Shown here: positions 37,701 through 47,738 of the stretch, piece after piece
Numbering within the stretch: the stretch's first letter is position 1
How the letters are laid out: each line of letters starts with the position of its first letter
NCBI RefSeq assembly: GCF_009663145.1
Contig: NZ_VKHR01000039.1
Span: 1-53,376 of the forward strand
Direction of reading: 5' to 3'
Origin: Shewanella sp. TC10
GTDB taxonomy: Bacteria > Pseudomonadota > Gammaproteobacteria > Enterobacterales > Shewanellaceae
Length of the DNA stretch: 53,376 bases
Made by a program: the position numbers and the translations under genes
Notes under the pieces: model-generated
What the model saw: only the letters and a program-made list of their open reading frames with translations
Database searches by the model: none
What the model was told of the DNA's origin: nothing

Positions 37701-38136
37701 TTTTATACTTAGACATAAATACTCGATCAGTATTGCCCAGCCTACTCTCTGCACTTTTTATTATCTTTACCTACTTGATGAACTTAGCCCGAAAACACGA
37801 CTTAAAGCTTAATTGAATAATTGATTGAAACTGAATTTGAAGCGCCAGAAACTGATATTTGAAGCGCCAATAGAAACTTAAACAACAAATTAAACCTTCT
37901 CCACGCTTAGTAAGTATCGTTATTTAGACTTCTTTAGCCTAATAACAGCTAGAAAACATCAAAACACTCTTCGTTTGCTCATTTAAATTTGCCAACGTCG
38001 CTCTCACTAGAGATTAAATTAAATCGTTAGTAATCAATTTGCTTGTGAAAAAACAGCCATTATGCTGATTTATAAGCCACGATGGGTATTAGATGACCAC
38101 TTAACATCAATTTTTCAATTTTTTTTATATCTCGAG

Positions 38137-38165
38137 TTGACTGATTGTTCAGGGCGTTTTACTAT
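38137..38165 (+). promoter_or_regulatory. sigma-70 promoter of the tRNA-Asn array
   Basis: TTGACT (38137-38142), a 17-base spacer and TACTAT (38160-38165) form a good housekeeping promoter, followed by the GC-rich discriminator GCGCTCC. Such discriminators are typical of stable-RNA promoters under stringent control. The first tRNA begins 35 bases downstream. Confidence 0.75.
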
Positions 38166-38200
38166 GCGCTCCGTTCTCAGCAATACATTGCTAAAACGAT

Positions 38201-38276
38201 TCCCCTGTAGTTCAGTTGGTAGAACGGCGGACTGTTAATCCGTATGTCACTGGTTCGAGTCCAGTCTGGGGAGCCA
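38201..38276 (+). tRNA. tRNA-Asn (GTT), copy 1
   Basis: A 76-base tRNA with encoded CCA. The acceptor stem TCCCCTG pairs with CTGGGGA (one wobble-type position), the anticodon is GTT in CTGTTAA, and the T loop is TTCGAGT. It is the first of five identical copies. Confidence 0.97.
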
Positions 38277-38315
38277 ATTTAGTATAGTTAGTTGAAAATA
38301 AAGATAAAATGCAAT

Positions 38316-38391
38316 TCCCCTGTAGTTCAGTTGGTAGAACGGCGGACTGTTAATCCGTATGTCACTGGTTCGAGTCCAGTCTGGGGAGCCA
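38316..38391 (+). tRNA. tRNA-Asn (GTT), copy 2
   Basis: Identical in all 76 bases to copy 1. It is separated from that copy by a 39-base spacer of unrelated sequence. Confidence 0.97.
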
Positions 38392-38414
38392 ATTTTATCT
38401 TAGTTTTAATCGAT

Positions 38415-38490
38415 TCCCCTGTAGTTCAGTTGGTAGAACGGCGGACTGTTAATCCGTATGTCACTGGTTCGAGTCCAGTCTGGGGAGCCA
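38415..38490 (+). tRNA. tRNA-Asn (GTT), copy 3
   Basis: Identical to copy 1. The spacer from copy 2 is 23 bases. Confidence 0.97.
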
Positions 38491-38517
38491 ATTAAAACAT
38501 ATAAATGAAGTATCGAT

Positions 38518-38593
38518 TCCCCTGTAGTTCAGTTGGTAGAACGGCGGACTGTTAATCCGTATGTCACTGGTTCGAGTCCAGTCTGGGGAGCCA
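38518..38593 (+). tRNA. tRNA-Asn (GTT), copy 4
   Basis: Identical to copy 1. The spacer from copy 3 is 27 bases. Confidence 0.97.
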
Positions 38594-38612
38594 CTTCTTA
38601 TAAATCTTCAAA

Positions 38613-38688
38613 TCCCCTGTAGTTCAGTTGGTAGAACGGCGGACTGTTAATCCGTATGTCACTGGTTCGAGTCCAGTCTGGGGAGCCA
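38613..38688 (+). tRNA. tRNA-Asn (GTT), copy 5
   Basis: Identical to copy 1. The spacer from copy 4 is 19 bases. No strong hairpin terminator is evident in the bases that follow, only T-rich sequence. Confidence 0.97.
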
Positions 38689-38876
38689 AGATTTTGACGC
38701 TTGGTCAATTTTATTTCCTTTCTTAATATCTATCTTTTTTAAATTCCCTTATAATTCTTCAAAATTTACACTACAATTCTCTGTGTTAACTCCTTTATTT
38801 GTTATAGCTTTTTAATTTTTTGCCGCTATACATAAATGTATGATGACATCGGATTATTACAGGAAATGGACTATTC

Positions 38877-40778
38877 ATGGGCTTATCAAAATCATTCCAA
38901 TTAGTACTTTTTGTGATTTTTGGGCTGCTACTTTATCGGATTTATGATCTGGAAAATAAAGAAATGCAGCGTCAAGGCGCGTTAGCAATTCAAAATTACA
39001 GCAAGCATATCGACCTCATGAATGAATGGAATGATAACGGTGAAGCGTTATATACAAAGCTGTCTAAAACGTTTACTTTCCAATTTTTTCAATATATTCA
39101 CGAAAGTGATAGTGACTTAAATTATACCTTTGGCACTCTGGCCAAAAGTGATGCCGAATTCGAAGACAAGATTTTTAAAATTGAATTAGGACACACTAAA
39201 TCTTTTCCTAATGGTCGCCTGCAAGTCAGATTGAGTACAAAATCTGTCATTTCAACCAGTTTTGTAAACCTTGAAAAAGCCGCAACCCTGACAATCATGG
39301 CCTATTTGATCATCATGATTAGTTTTGCCGTGCTGATGGCAATTCATCGCCGCGGAATTAGATATGCCTGCGACTATATCAACCATATCCCTGACCTCAC
39401 TTTTCAAGCAGTCGAAACCTCTCGATTACATGGCTCATTGAAACCTATCGGAATTGCTTTAGAAAAGAGTCGCATGGAATTAAAAACCAGTATCGGCAAT
39501 TTCCATAAAGAAAACGATTTGTTAGCAAAAGCGGCATACCAAGATCCAGTGACAGGTTTTTCAACCCGTCGACGCTTTAATGATTACATGAAAACCATTA
39601 GTGACTCAGATAAAAAGCAATTTGGTGTACTGGCGATAATAAAAGCAGCTGAACTCTCAAGCATTAACCAATTACATGGACGCGAGTCTGGTGACGATTA
39701 TTTAAGTCAAATCGCTTCCTGTATTAGACGGGCTGCAGCAAGGACCGGCGTTAACGAGTTTTATCGCGTATCAAGTAGTGACTTTGCCCTTTTCATTCAT
39801 GACATAACAGTTAAAGAGGGTGAGCAGTTTTTAGTGCAGTTAAAAGGTTATTTAGATGAATACGCTCAAACAATAGAACCTGACAGTATTGCCCATAGCG
39901 GCATGGTGCCTTTTGAAAGTAATAGTAATACTCATGCTTTATTAACTTTGGCAGATACTGCAGTCAGCATTGCCCAAACATCAGGCCCTAACAGATACCA
40001 CATTCTCGAAAAGTTCTCTGGTAATGAACAATTAGGTGATGATCATTGGAAAGTCACCATTAATGAACTCATTAACCGAAAAGGTCTTAAGTTCTTCCAG
40101 CAACCTATCTTGCCTTGTAATAACCAAGTTGATGTATATAGAGAGTTATATGCCCGCTTCTTTAATAATGAAGGTTCAAATCTACCTACAGCTAGCGTTA
40201 TTGCAATGTCTGAACGCCATGGTTTAAATGTCGACTTAGATAAAATGATCGTGGTACACACCCTGCAATTATTAAATGCTAACCCAAGTTTAACAGGTAA
40301 CTTTGGTGTCAATATCAGTGCATCCTCTGCCCTTCAGGAAGTGTTTGTATCTTGGCTTAGAGATATTTTATCAAGCCATAGAACAACATCAGCAAGACTG
40401 GTATTTGAGGTCAATGAGTCTGGCATGCAAAAAAATGTGACAGCAAGTCGCCGCTTTGTCCATGAAATGCACAAAGTAGGTGCTAAGGTAGCCATTCAGC
40501 AATTTGGTTTAGGTTTTTCATCGTTTAAATTCTTCCGTGAAGTTAAGCCTGATGTGATTAAACTAGACAGTAGTTACAGCGAAGGAATAGACCAAGACAA
40601 CAATAATAAATTCTTTGTCAGAATGATTGTTGATATTTCACGCAGAATTGGTATTAAAGTCATCGCAACTGGCGTAGAAAAACAAGATGAGAAGCTAACT
40701 TTAGAAAAAATGTTAGTCGATGGTCTTCAAGGTTATTACATCGCAAGACCTGAAATTATCGCTAAAACAGACAAATAA
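38877..40778 (+). CDS. csrD: CsrD/MshH-type degenerate GGDEF-EAL regulator
   Basis: A 633-residue inner-membrane protein. Two membrane segments (residues of about 5-22 and 138-160) flank a small periplasmic part. A GGDEF-fold domain follows, in which the signature position reads SSSDF (in RVSSSDFALFI). Then comes an EAL-fold domain in which EAL reads ELY (YRELYARFF). Both catalytic motifs are lost. The same pattern (HRSDF and ELM) marks E. coli CsrD, which does not make or degrade c-di-GMP but promotes RNase E decay of the CsrB/CsrC small RNAs. Length agrees with CsrD at about 646. The orthology is inferred from architecture and degenerate motifs. A terminator separates it from rnfA. Confidence 0.8.
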   Translation: MGLSKSFQLVLFVIFGLLLYRIYDLENKEMQRQGALAIQNYSKHIDLMNEWNDNGEALYTKLSKTFTFQFFQYIHESDSDLNYTFGTLAKSDAEFEDKIFKIELGHTKSFPNGRLQVRLSTKSVISTSFVNLEKAATLTIMAYLIIMISFAVLMAIHRRGIRYACDYINHIPDLTFQAVETSRLHGSLKPIGIALEKSRMELKTSIGNFHKENDLLAKAAYQDPVTGFSTRRRFNDYMKTISDSDKKQFGVLAIIKAAELSSINQLHGRESGDDYLSQIASCIRRAAARTGVNEFYRVSSSDFALFIHDITVKEGEQFLVQLKGYLDEYAQTIEPDSIAHSGMVPFESNSNTHALLTLADTAVSIAQTSGPNRYHILEKFSGNEQLGDDHWKVTINELINRKGLKFFQQPILPCNNQVDVYRELYARFFNNEGSNLPTASVIAMSERHGLNVDLDKMIVVHTLQLLNANPSLTGNFGVNISASSALQEVFVSWLRDILSSHRTTSARLVFEVNESGMQKNVTASRRFVHEMHKVGAKVAIQQFGLGFSSFKFFREVKPDVIKLDSSYSEGIDQDNNNKFFVRMIVDISRRIGIKVIATGVEKQDEKLTLEKMLVDGLQGYYIARPEIIAKTDK

Positions 40779-40809
40779 ATAATCAATGTAAGATCAATCT
40801 TCCAAAATC

Positions 40810-40838
40810 GGGTTATTATTTACATAACCCTTTTTTTT
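40810..40838 (+). terminator. terminator between csrD and rnfA
   Basis: GGGTTAT and ATAACCC form a 7-bp stem with a 7-base loop, followed by eight T residues. Confidence 0.9.
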
Positions 40839-40902
40839 ATCCGTTGTTTCTCAAGCCTAAACCTTAGATAATATAACTAATATCAAATAGAAAAGTGTAG
40901 TA

Positions 40903-41481
40903 ATGACAGACTATCTCTTACTGTTAATTGGCACCGTCCTAGTTAACAATTTCGTTTTAGTAAAATTTCTTGGCTTATGCCCTTTTATGGGCGTATCTAG
41001 TAAGCTTGCCTCTGCTATAGGCATGTCGATGGCCACCACGTTCGTATTAACTTTAGCCTCTATTTTAAGCTACCTCACAAATGAGTTTTTACTGCAGCCT
41101 TTTGGACTAACATACCTTCGTACGATGAGTTTCATTTTAGTCATTGCTGTCGTTGTTCAATTCACTGAAATGCTCGTTCAGAAGACAAGTGCCTCGCTGC
41201 ACCGAGCTTTAGGGATTTATTTACCACTGATCACCACCAATTGTGCAGTGTTAGGTGTAGCTTTGCTCAATGTTAATGAAGATCACAACTTTATTCAGTC
41301 TGCAGTCTACGGTTTTGGAGCTGCTGTTGGTTTTTCTTTAGTTTTAGTTCTATTTTCTGCGATGCGTGAACGATTAGCCGCAGCTGACGTCCCGCTACCT
41401 TTTAAAGGCGGCGCTATTGCGATGATAACTGCAGGTTTAATGTCTCTTGCCTTTATGGGTTTTGCGGGGCTGGTTAAATAA
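40903..41481 (+). CDS. rnfA: Rnf complex membrane subunit A
   Basis: A 192-residue integral membrane protein with six helices, the first gene of the Rnf (Rsx) operon. It begins [32 protein letters not shown], whose [14 protein letters not shown] core is the family hallmark; the Cys is thought to help hold a membrane iron-sulfur centre shared with RnfE. It pairs with RnfE in the ion-translocating core. The stop is 2 bases before rnfB. The ribosome binding site is weak (AGTGTAG). A terminator upstream implies a promoter between 40840 and 40900. Confidence 0.96.
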   Translation: MTDYLLLLIGTVLVNNFVLVKFLGLCPFMGVSSKLASAIGMSMATTFVLTLASILSYLTNEFLLQPFGLTYLRTMSFILVIAVVVQFTEMLVQKTSASLHRALGIYLPLITTNCAVLGVALLNVNEDHNFIQSAVYGFGAAVGFSLVLVLFSAMRERLAAADVPLPFKGGAIAMITAGLMSLAFMGFAGLVK

Positions 41482-41483
41482 TC

Positions 41484-42113
41484 ATGTCGAGTATTGCAAT
41501 TGCTGTCGTGGTGCTGACACTCCTAGCACTCATTTTTGGCCTTATCCTTGGTTATGCTTCAATTAAATTTAAAGTTGAAGGCAATCCTATTATTGATCAG
41601 GTAGAAGCATTACTACCTCAAACTCAGTGTGGTCAATGTGGTTATCCTGGTTGTAGACCTTACGCTGAAGCTATTGCCAACGGTGATAACATCAACAAAT
41701 GTCCTCCAGGCGGAACCGCCACCATGGAGAAACTTGCAGGTTTAATGGGCGTTGATCCTGAGCCATTAAATGAAGTTGCACAAGAAAACATCAAAAAAGT
41801 CGCATACATTCGCGAAGATGAATGTATTGGATGCACTAAATGTATTCAGGCATGTCCTGTCGACGCCATCTTAGGTGCTGGTAAATTAATGCACACAGTC
41901 ATAGCTAAAGATTGTACTGGCTGTGACTTATGCGTAGAGCCTTGCCCTGTTGACTGTATTGATATGATCCCAGTTGAACAAAACCTTAGAAATTGGGATT
42001 GGAAATTAGCCAGTATTCCTGTGACGCTTATAGAGCCAGTATCTGAAAATAGTACCGTCACCATTAGTGTTAAACAAAAAGACATTGCAGTAAAAGAGGA
42101 TTCTCAGTGCTAA
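41484..42113 (+). CDS. rnfB: Rnf complex ferredoxin-like subunit B
   Basis: A 209-residue subunit anchored by one N-terminal membrane helix ([21 protein letters not shown]). A 4Fe-4S region follows ([16 protein letters not shown] and KCPPGG). Two ferredoxin-type clusters come next, [14 protein letters not shown] and [17 protein letters not shown]. It is the likely entry point for electrons from ferredoxin. rnfC starts inside its last codons (4+ base overlap), indicating coupling. Confidence 0.96.
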   Translation: MSSIAIAVVVLTLLALIFGLILGYASIKFKVEGNPIIDQVEALLPQTQCGQCGYPGCRPYAEAIANGDNINKCPPGGTATMEKLAGLMGVDPEPLNEVAQENIKKVAYIREDECIGCTKCIQACPVDAILGAGKLMHTVIAKDCTGCDLCVEPCPVDCIDMIPVEQNLRNWDWKLASIPVTLIEPVSENSTVTISVKQKDIAVKEDSQC

Positions 42114-44611
42114 CTTTATTAGAACAAATTGATAAAGGGACTTTATGGCACTCTCCTGGAGGGATCCACCCGCCACAATTAAAATCACTTTCAAATCAAA
42201 CTGCAGCGGCCCGTATTGCGCCTGCTAAGCAATACCGTATTCCATTACCACAAGTCGGTGATTGTGCGCGTCTATCCATCAAAGTTGGCGACAAAGTCGC
42301 ACAAGGTCAACAATTAACTGAAGGCGAAGGGTTTATGTACTTACCAGTGCATTCTCCTGTTTCAGGCATTGTAAGTAATATAAGCTTGCAACACAGTAAC
42401 CACGCATCAGGTTTACCTACCCTAACTTGTATCATCGAATCAGACGGCCTTAATTATCAAGTTGAGTACCAAGCTTCAACGCTTGACGAACTAAGCAATC
42501 AACAAATTTTAGACAAAATTAAGCAAGCAGGTATTGCAGGAATGGGCGGCGCCACATTCCCAAGTCATATCAAGCTCAATCCTGCCAGTGAAATTGATTT
42601 GGTCATTATAAATGGTGTTGAGTGTGAACCTTACATCACATCAGATGATGTATTAATGCGTGAGAACGCCTTAGAAATTTTTAAAGGTATTCAGGTCATT
42701 AATCAATTGCTTTCACCGCAACGTATTGTGGTAGCCATTGAAGATAATAAGCCTGAAGCTAGCGCTGCGATGCAGCAATGTTTAACTCAGTTCGATGATT
42801 TACAATCAATTGTTAAAATAACGATTATCCCAACTAAGTACCCTTCAGGTGGCGAAAAACAGCTCATTCAGATCATTACAGGCCGTGAAGTACCAACAGG
42901 AAGCATTCCAGCCCAGCAAGGTATTGTAGTTCACAATGTCAGTACAGCTTATGCGATTCAAAATGCTGTATTAAATGGAAAACCACTCATTGAGCGCTTA
43001 GTGACATTAACAGGCGAACAAGTTAAACAACCTGGTAATTATTGGCTGCCAATCGGAACCAGCGTAGAACATGCTTTAGAACAAGTTGGTTTTTCTGCAA
43101 TGGATAACCAAAAGGTCATTATTGGTGGACCAATGATGGGCTATGCCCTACCTGAATATAATGTACCGGTATTAAAAGGGACTAACTGCATTCTAGCGCC
43201 AAGCGCCAATGAAATTGCACCAGATGTCGATGAAAAAGCCTGTATACGTTGCGGTGAATGTGCAATTGCCTGTCCCGCTTTATTATTACCACAGCAATTA
43301 TTTTGGCATGCAAAAGCTGAGGAATATGACAAAGCAGCGAGCTTCAATCTAAAAGATTGTATTGAATGTGGCTGTTGTAGCTTTGTTTGTCCAAGCGACA
43401 TCCCGTTAGTTGAATACTACCGTATCGCTAAATCAGCGCTGAAGAATGAAGCAGATGAAAAACAACAAGCAGAACAAGCCAAAATCCGTTTTGAAGCAAG
43501 GCTGAAACGACTAGAAGATGAAAAGCTAGCCCGTGAAGAAAAATCACGTCTTGCGGCTGAAAAGCGTAAAGCTTCAGCAAACAGTGCCAGTAATAAAAAT
43601 ACCGTTGCAGAAGCAATGGCACGAGTAGCCGCTAAGAAAAAAGCTGCGGAACAAGAAAATAAATCAGTAGTCTCTGACACAGGTGCTGAAACTGGAAAAT
43701 CAGCAGCTGTAAAAGCTGCAATAGCGCGCGCTAAAGCTAAAAAACTGGCGAATAAGCCTTTAGACTCTTCAACTTCAACTGAAGAAAATGCACAGCCAGT
43801 TAATGACAAAAAAGCACAAATAGCCGCAGCGGTTGCTCGAGCTAAAGCGAAAAAGCTTGCAGCTAACCAATCGAAAGATAATACAGTTTCTGTCGAAGAA
43901 AATGTCGCACCAGTTGATGATAAAAAAGCTCAAATCGCTGCTTCAGTTGCTCGTGCAAAAGCCAAAAAGCTAGCCAAACAACAAGCTGACGCTGATTCAA
44001 ACAGCGCTAACGCCCCTGACACTGTTGATTCTGCGGCTACTGACACCGCAGCGGTAGTGTCTAGCCCAGCCAAATCAGTTGATGATAAGCCAGTTGATGA
44101 TAAACCTGTAGATGATAAAAAGGCTAAAATCGCTGCTACAGTTGCGCGCGCAAAAGCTAAAAAGCTAGCTAAACAAAAAACTGATTCAGATTTAGACAGC
44201 GCTAGCTCCGATGACACTCTTGACTCTGCTACTGACACCGCTGTTGTAGTGGCTAGTTCAGCTGAGCCTGTAGATGATAAAAAGGCTAAAATCGCAGCCG
44301 CTGTTGCTCGCGCTAAAGCTAAAAAGCTGGCTAAACAAAATGTTAATTCAAACTCAGAGCAATTATCTGATATAGAAAAACCAGTTAGCAAAGATGAAAC
44401 AACTAACGAAGCAACAAATGTTGAAAATATTCAGTCTGAAAACAACCAGATTGAAAGCAGTCATATCGAAGCCAGTCAAGCTGAAGTCGCAGCAGAAATA
44501 ACTGAAGCCACTCCTGTCGTAGATGATAAAAAAGCGAGAATTGCAGCAGCTGTTGCAAAAGCCAAGGCTAAAAAGTTGGCAAATCAGCAGAAGTTGAGTG
44601 AGAAGGAATAA
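42107..44611 (+). CDS. rnfC: Rnf complex subunit C with C-terminal repeats
   Basis: An 834-residue NADH-interacting peripheral subunit. It has a biotinyl-lipoyl-like N-terminus, a Complex I 51-kDa-like FMN/NADH fold ([29 protein letters not shown]) and two 4Fe-4S motifs, [17 protein letters not shown] and [16 protein letters not shown]. After a basic coiled region (residues of about 440-510) the tail carries about six copies of a 20-residue Ala/Lys unit, consensus [20 protein letters not shown], separated by acidic Ser/Thr-rich linkers. Such tails are known in gammaproteobacterial RnfC and vary in copy number. The start is GTG at 42107 with AGAGGA upstream, overlapping rnfB. Confidence 0.95.
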   Translation: MLTLLEQIDKGTLWHSPGGIHPPQLKSLSNQTAAARIAPAKQYRIPLPQVGDCARLSIKVGDKVAQGQQLTEGEGFMYLPVHSPVSGIVSNISLQHSNHASGLPTLTCIIESDGLNYQVEYQASTLDELSNQQILDKIKQAGIAGMGGATFPSHIKLNPASEIDLVIINGVECEPYITSDDVLMRENALEIFKGIQVINQLLSPQRIVVAIEDNKPEASAAMQQCLTQFDDLQSIVKITIIPTKYPSGGEKQLIQIITGREVPTGSIPAQQGIVVHNVSTAYAIQNAVLNGKPLIERLVTLTGEQVKQPGNYWLPIGTSVEHALEQVGFSAMDNQKVIIGGPMMGYALPEYNVPVLKGTNCILAPSANEIAPDVDEKACIRCGECAIACPALLLPQQLFWHAKAEEYDKAASFNLKDCIECGCCSFVCPSDIPLVEYYRIAKSALKNEADEKQQAEQAKIRFEARLKRLEDEKLAREEKSRLAAEKRKASANSASNKNTVAEAMARVAAKKKAAEQENKSVVSDTGAETGKSAAVKAAIARAKAKKLANKPLDSSTSTEENAQPVNDKKAQIAAAVARAKAKKLAANQSKDNTVSVEENVAPVDDKKAQIAASVARAKAKKLAKQQADADSNSANAPDTVDSAATDTAAVVSSPAKSVDDKPVDDKPVDDKKAKIAATVARAKAKKLAKQKTDSDLDSASSDDTLDSATDTAVVVASSAEPVDDKKAKIAAAVARAKAKKLAKQNVNSNSEQLSDIEKPVSKDETTNEATNVENIQSENNQIESSHIEASQAEVAAEITEATPVVDDKKARIAAAVAKAKAKKLANQQKLSEKE

Positions 44612-44613
44612 TC

Positions 44614-45663
44614 ATGGCATTTAAAATAGCGTCATCTCCACATGTCAGTACAAGTATGCACACCAATAAGGTAATGCTGCGAGTAGCCTTATGTCTTATT
44701 CCTGGAATTTTGGCACAAGTCTACTTTTTCGGAATGGGCACATTAGTTCAAATACTCATTGCAGTAATAACCTGTCTGGCTGCTGAAGCGGCTATTATGA
44801 AACTGCGCAAAAAGTCGGTAAAAAATGCATTATCTGATAACAGCGCATTAGTTACAGCATTATTAATCGCTGTTGCAATCCCACCACTGACTCCTTGGTG
44901 GATGACTGTCATAGGGTGCTTTTTTGCTATTGTTATCGTTAAACATCTATATGGCGGCCTAGGTAACAATATATTTAACCCAGCAATGGCAGCGTATGTT
45001 CTGTTATTAGTCTCATTTCCATTACAAATGACTAATTGGGTGGCTCCATCTGAGTTAGCAGCGAATCAAGTAAGCATTACTGCAGCATTTGCGCATATTT
45101 TTGAACTCAGCAATGCGGGCTTAGATCATTTCAGGATTGCCGTTGATGGTCACACAATGGCAACGCCACTTGATACATTCAAAACAGATTTATCAATGGG
45201 CATGACCAGTAGTGAAAGTTTACAGCGAAATGTATTTGACGGCATGACCGGTGTTGGCTGGTTTTGGGTTAATTTAGCTAACCTTGCTGGCGGCTTAATG
45301 ATGCTTAAGCTTAAGGTCATACGCTGGCACATTAGTGTTGGGATTCTTATGGCGATATTTGTGTGTTCTGGTTTTGGTTTTTTACTTAACCCTGATACTC
45401 ATGCTAGCCCAATGCTACATTTATTCTCGGGTGGCACTATGTTGTGTGCATTTTTCATTGCAACCGACCCAGTCACAGCAGCAACGAGTACTCGAGGTAG
45501 ATTGCTATTTGGTGCGATTATCGGTGTGCTGATTTTTGTCATCAGAACTTACGGTGGTTACCCTGACGCTGTAGCTTTTGCGGTATTACTTGCCAATATG
45601 TGCGCTCCATTTATAGATTATTATATCCGCCCACGCTCATATGGTCATCGCGCGGGTAATTAA
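44614..45663 (+). CDS. rnfD: Rnf complex membrane subunit D
   Basis: A 349-residue, polytopic, NqrB-like subunit with around nine helices (start [22 protein letters not shown]). Family members carry covalently bound FMN on a Thr; the segment [11 protein letters not shown] is the probable region, but the exact residue cannot be fixed here. [23 protein letters not shown] and [22 protein letters not shown] are typical of NqrB/RnfD. GAAGGA is placed just upstream. It follows rnfC by 2 bases. Confidence 0.95.
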   Translation: MAFKIASSPHVSTSMHTNKVMLRVALCLIPGILAQVYFFGMGTLVQILIAVITCLAAEAAIMKLRKKSVKNALSDNSALVTALLIAVAIPPLTPWWMTVIGCFFAIVIVKHLYGGLGNNIFNPAMAAYVLLLVSFPLQMTNWVAPSELAANQVSITAAFAHIFELSNAGLDHFRIAVDGHTMATPLDTFKTDLSMGMTSSESLQRNVFDGMTGVGWFWVNLANLAGGLMMLKLKVIRWHISVGILMAIFVCSGFGFLLNPDTHASPMLHLFSGGTMLCAFFIATDPVTAATSTRGRLLFGAIIGVLIFVIRTYGGYPDAVAFAVLLANMCAPFIDYYIRPRSYGHRAGN

Positions 45664-45686
45664 GCCGCTTTATTACAGGATTTATC

Positions 45687-46322
45687 ATGTTCAATATTAT
45701 TACTCGAAACGGCTTAATTCTTGCCCTTTTCGCACTATGTTGCACAGGCTTGGTCGCTTCAGTTAATTTTTTTACCGAAGATAGAATTATCGAGCAACAG
45801 CGTAAGCAACTTGCAGGTGTTTTAGAGCAAATCATTCCTAATCATTTGCACGATAATGAATTAACCGATGATTGCATACTAGTCACGAATAAAGAATTTC
45901 TTGGCTCTGATGAAGCTTTACCCGTTTATATCGCTAAAATGAATCAACAGCCCGTTGCCATCGCTATTGAAGCGATTGCTCCAGACGGCTATAACGGCGA
46001 TATAAAAATAATTCTAGGGGTGAATAACGATAATGAGTTACTGGGCGTCAGAACATTAACTCATCAAGAAACGCCAGGTTTAGGTGATAAAATTGAATTA
46101 CGAAAGTCTGATTGGGTATTAAGTTTTAGCGGCATAAAATATGACCAAAATGATAAACCTATGGCTGTCAAAAAGGATGGCGGCGATATAGACCAATTCA
46201 CAGGAGCGACCATTACTCCTCGCGCTTATGTAAATGCTATTAATAATGCGCTTTCGTTTGTGGCTGATAATCGTGAGTCGCTTTATAACACCGTCAATCA
46301 TTGTGGACGTGAACATGACTAA
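45687..46322 (+). CDS. rnfG: Rnf complex FMN subunit G
   Basis: A 211-residue NqrC-like subunit with one N-terminal membrane helix ([19 protein letters not shown]) and a periplasmic domain. The FMN attachment motif is [15 protein letters not shown], in which the last Thr of TGATIT carries the flavin in the family. [14 protein letters not shown] is another conserved block. AGGA stands before the ATG. It ends 8 bases inside rnfE. Confidence 0.95.
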   Translation: MFNIITRNGLILALFALCCTGLVASVNFFTEDRIIEQQRKQLAGVLEQIIPNHLHDNELTDDCILVTNKEFLGSDEALPVYIAKMNQQPVAIAIEAIAPDGYNGDIKIILGVNNDNELLGVRTLTHQETPGLGDKIELRKSDWVLSFSGIKYDQNDKPMAVKKDGGDIDQFTGATITPRAYVNAINNALSFVADNRESLYNTVNHCGREHD

Positions 46323-47010
46323 TTATCGTGAAATCGCATGGCAAGGCCTGTGGAAAAATAATCCAGGTCTAGTACAACTCCTAGGCTTATGCCCTCTTTT
46401 GGCTGTTACCGCCACTATCACCAATGCCTTAGGTTTGGGCTTAGCCACATTAATCGTATTAGTTGGTTCTAATATCTTGGTTTCTTTAGTTCGTGAATTT
46501 GTCCCTAAAGAAATACGTATCCCTGTTTTTGTCATGATTATCGCCGCGTTAGTAACTTGTGTGCAGTTGCTTATTAACGCATATGCTTACGGATTATATT
46601 TATCATTAGGCATATTTTTACCCTTGATTGTGACTAACTGCGTCATTATTGGCAGAGCTGAAGCATTTGCTTCACGTAATAATGTCACTAGCGCTGCTTT
46701 TGATGGGCTCATGATGGGCGTGGGATTTACTGCTATTTTAGTGGTACTAGGCGGGATGCGAGAACTTCTTGGTCAAGGTACTTTATTTGATGGCGCAGAA
46801 TTACTTTTAGGTGATTGGGCAAGCTCACTAACGATTCAGGTGTTTAATGTAGATAGCCCGTTTTTACTGGCCATGTTACCACCAGGTGCATTCATTGCTA
46901 TGGGATTACTGATTGCGCTTAAGAATGTTATCGATGATAAAATTGAGCAGCGAAAACCACAGCAAGAAGCAGAAACAATTGCTCGTGCAAGGATCACTAA
47001 AGTCGGTTAA
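46315..47010 (+). CDS. rnfE: Rnf complex membrane subunit E
   Basis: A 231-residue polytopic membrane subunit, NqrD-like and paralogous to RnfA. The open frame begins earlier (46234), but the true N-terminus is [21 protein letters not shown] at 46315, overlapping the rnfG stop by 8 bases. [18 protein letters not shown] mirrors the RnfA signature. [20 protein letters not shown] is characteristic. It completes a full rnfABCDGE set. Confidence 0.95.
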   Translation: MTNYREIAWQGLWKNNPGLVQLLGLCPLLAVTATITNALGLGLATLIVLVGSNILVSLVREFVPKEIRIPVFVMIIAALVTCVQLLINAYAYGLYLSLGIFLPLIVTNCVIIGRAEAFASRNNVTSAAFDGLMMGVGFTAILVVLGGMRELLGQGTLFDGAELLLGDWASSLTIQVFNVDSPFLLAMLPPGAFIAMGLLIALKNVIDDKIEQRKPQQEAETIARARITKVG

Positions 47011-47044
47011 TAGAACATAAATATCAACATAACGAATAAATAAA

Positions 47045-47686
47045 ATGAATAAACAAAAACGCTATGAAATGCTGACTAGGCTTAGAGATAATAACCCTAA
47101 GCCTGAAACGGAACTCAATTTTGCTAGCCCATTTGAATTGCTTGTCGCAGTAACACTTTCAGCACAAGCAACCGATGTTAGTGTTAACAAAGCAACGGAT
47201 AAACTATTTCCAGTCGCTAATACTGCTCAATCAATTTATGACCTTGGTGTTGATGGACTCAAAACTTACATCAAAACTATCGGTCTATATAACAACAAAG
47301 CAATTAACGTTATCAAAGCATGTAAGATGCTAATCGATTTACACGGCGGTGAAGTACCAGAAAACCGTGAAGCATTAGAAGCCCTGCCTGGGGTTGGTCG
47401 TAAAACCGCAAATGTGGTATTAAACACCGCTTTTGGCTGGCCAACGATTGCCGTTGATACCCATATTTTCAGAATGGCAAACCGGACCAAGTTTGCTATG
47501 GGCAAGAATGTCGATCAAGTTGAAGAAAAAATGCTTAAAGTCACCCCAGCTGAATTCAAAGTCGACGTACATCACTGGTTTATCCTGCATGGTAGATATA
47601 CCTGTATTGCCAGAAAGCCTCGTTGTGGTAGCTGTATGATTGAAGATTTGTGCGAGTTTAAAGATAAGGTTTATCCCGAAGATTAA
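47045..47686 (+). CDS. nth: endonuclease III
   Basis: A 213-residue DNA glycosylase/AP lyase for oxidised pyrimidines. The helix-hairpin-helix is EALPGVGRKTANVVLNTAFG with the catalytic Lys, and the catalytic Asp is in IAVDTHIFR. The C-terminal 4Fe-4S cluster has the C-x6-C-x2-C-x5-C pattern in CIARKPRCGSCMIEDLC. It lies 34 bases after rnfE, the same order as in E. coli, and is probably read through from the rnf promoter. The ribosome binding site is poor. Confidence 0.96.
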   Translation: MNKQKRYEMLTRLRDNNPKPETELNFASPFELLVAVTLSAQATDVSVNKATDKLFPVANTAQSIYDLGVDGLKTYIKTIGLYNNKAINVIKACKMLIDLHGGEVPENREALEALPGVGRKTANVVLNTAFGWPTIAVDTHIFRMANRTKFAMGKNVDQVEEKMLKVTPAEFKVDVHHWFILHGRYTCIARKPRCGSCMIEDLCEFKDKVYPED

Positions 47687-47738
47687 TCACAACCAATAAC
47701 TTCAAACGCTTGGTATTATTAAAGTTTAATGCGCTTTT

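Larger units (their letters stand above)
36522..38136. other. 1.6-kb AT-rich region without convincing genes
   Basis: No frame of credible length or composition is found on either strand. It holds a DnaA-box cluster (37081-37115), a small hairpin (AGCCCA/TGGGCT at 37124-37142), TATAGCTAG repeats (37648-37700), a short direct repeat TTTGAAGCGCCA (37836 and 37858), and a 25-codon protein-like frame (37490-37567) that may be a gene remnant. A small RNA cannot be excluded. Confidence 0.6.

Noticed and set aside
38292..38495. 66-codon plus-strand ORF across the tRNA array
   Set aside because: It is translation of two tRNA-Asn genes and their spacers; its two halves are identical because the tRNAs are.
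43417..44391. Long antisense frames opposite the rnfC tail
   Set aside because: They are mirror images of the Ala/Lys repeat coding sequence and have no initiation signals.
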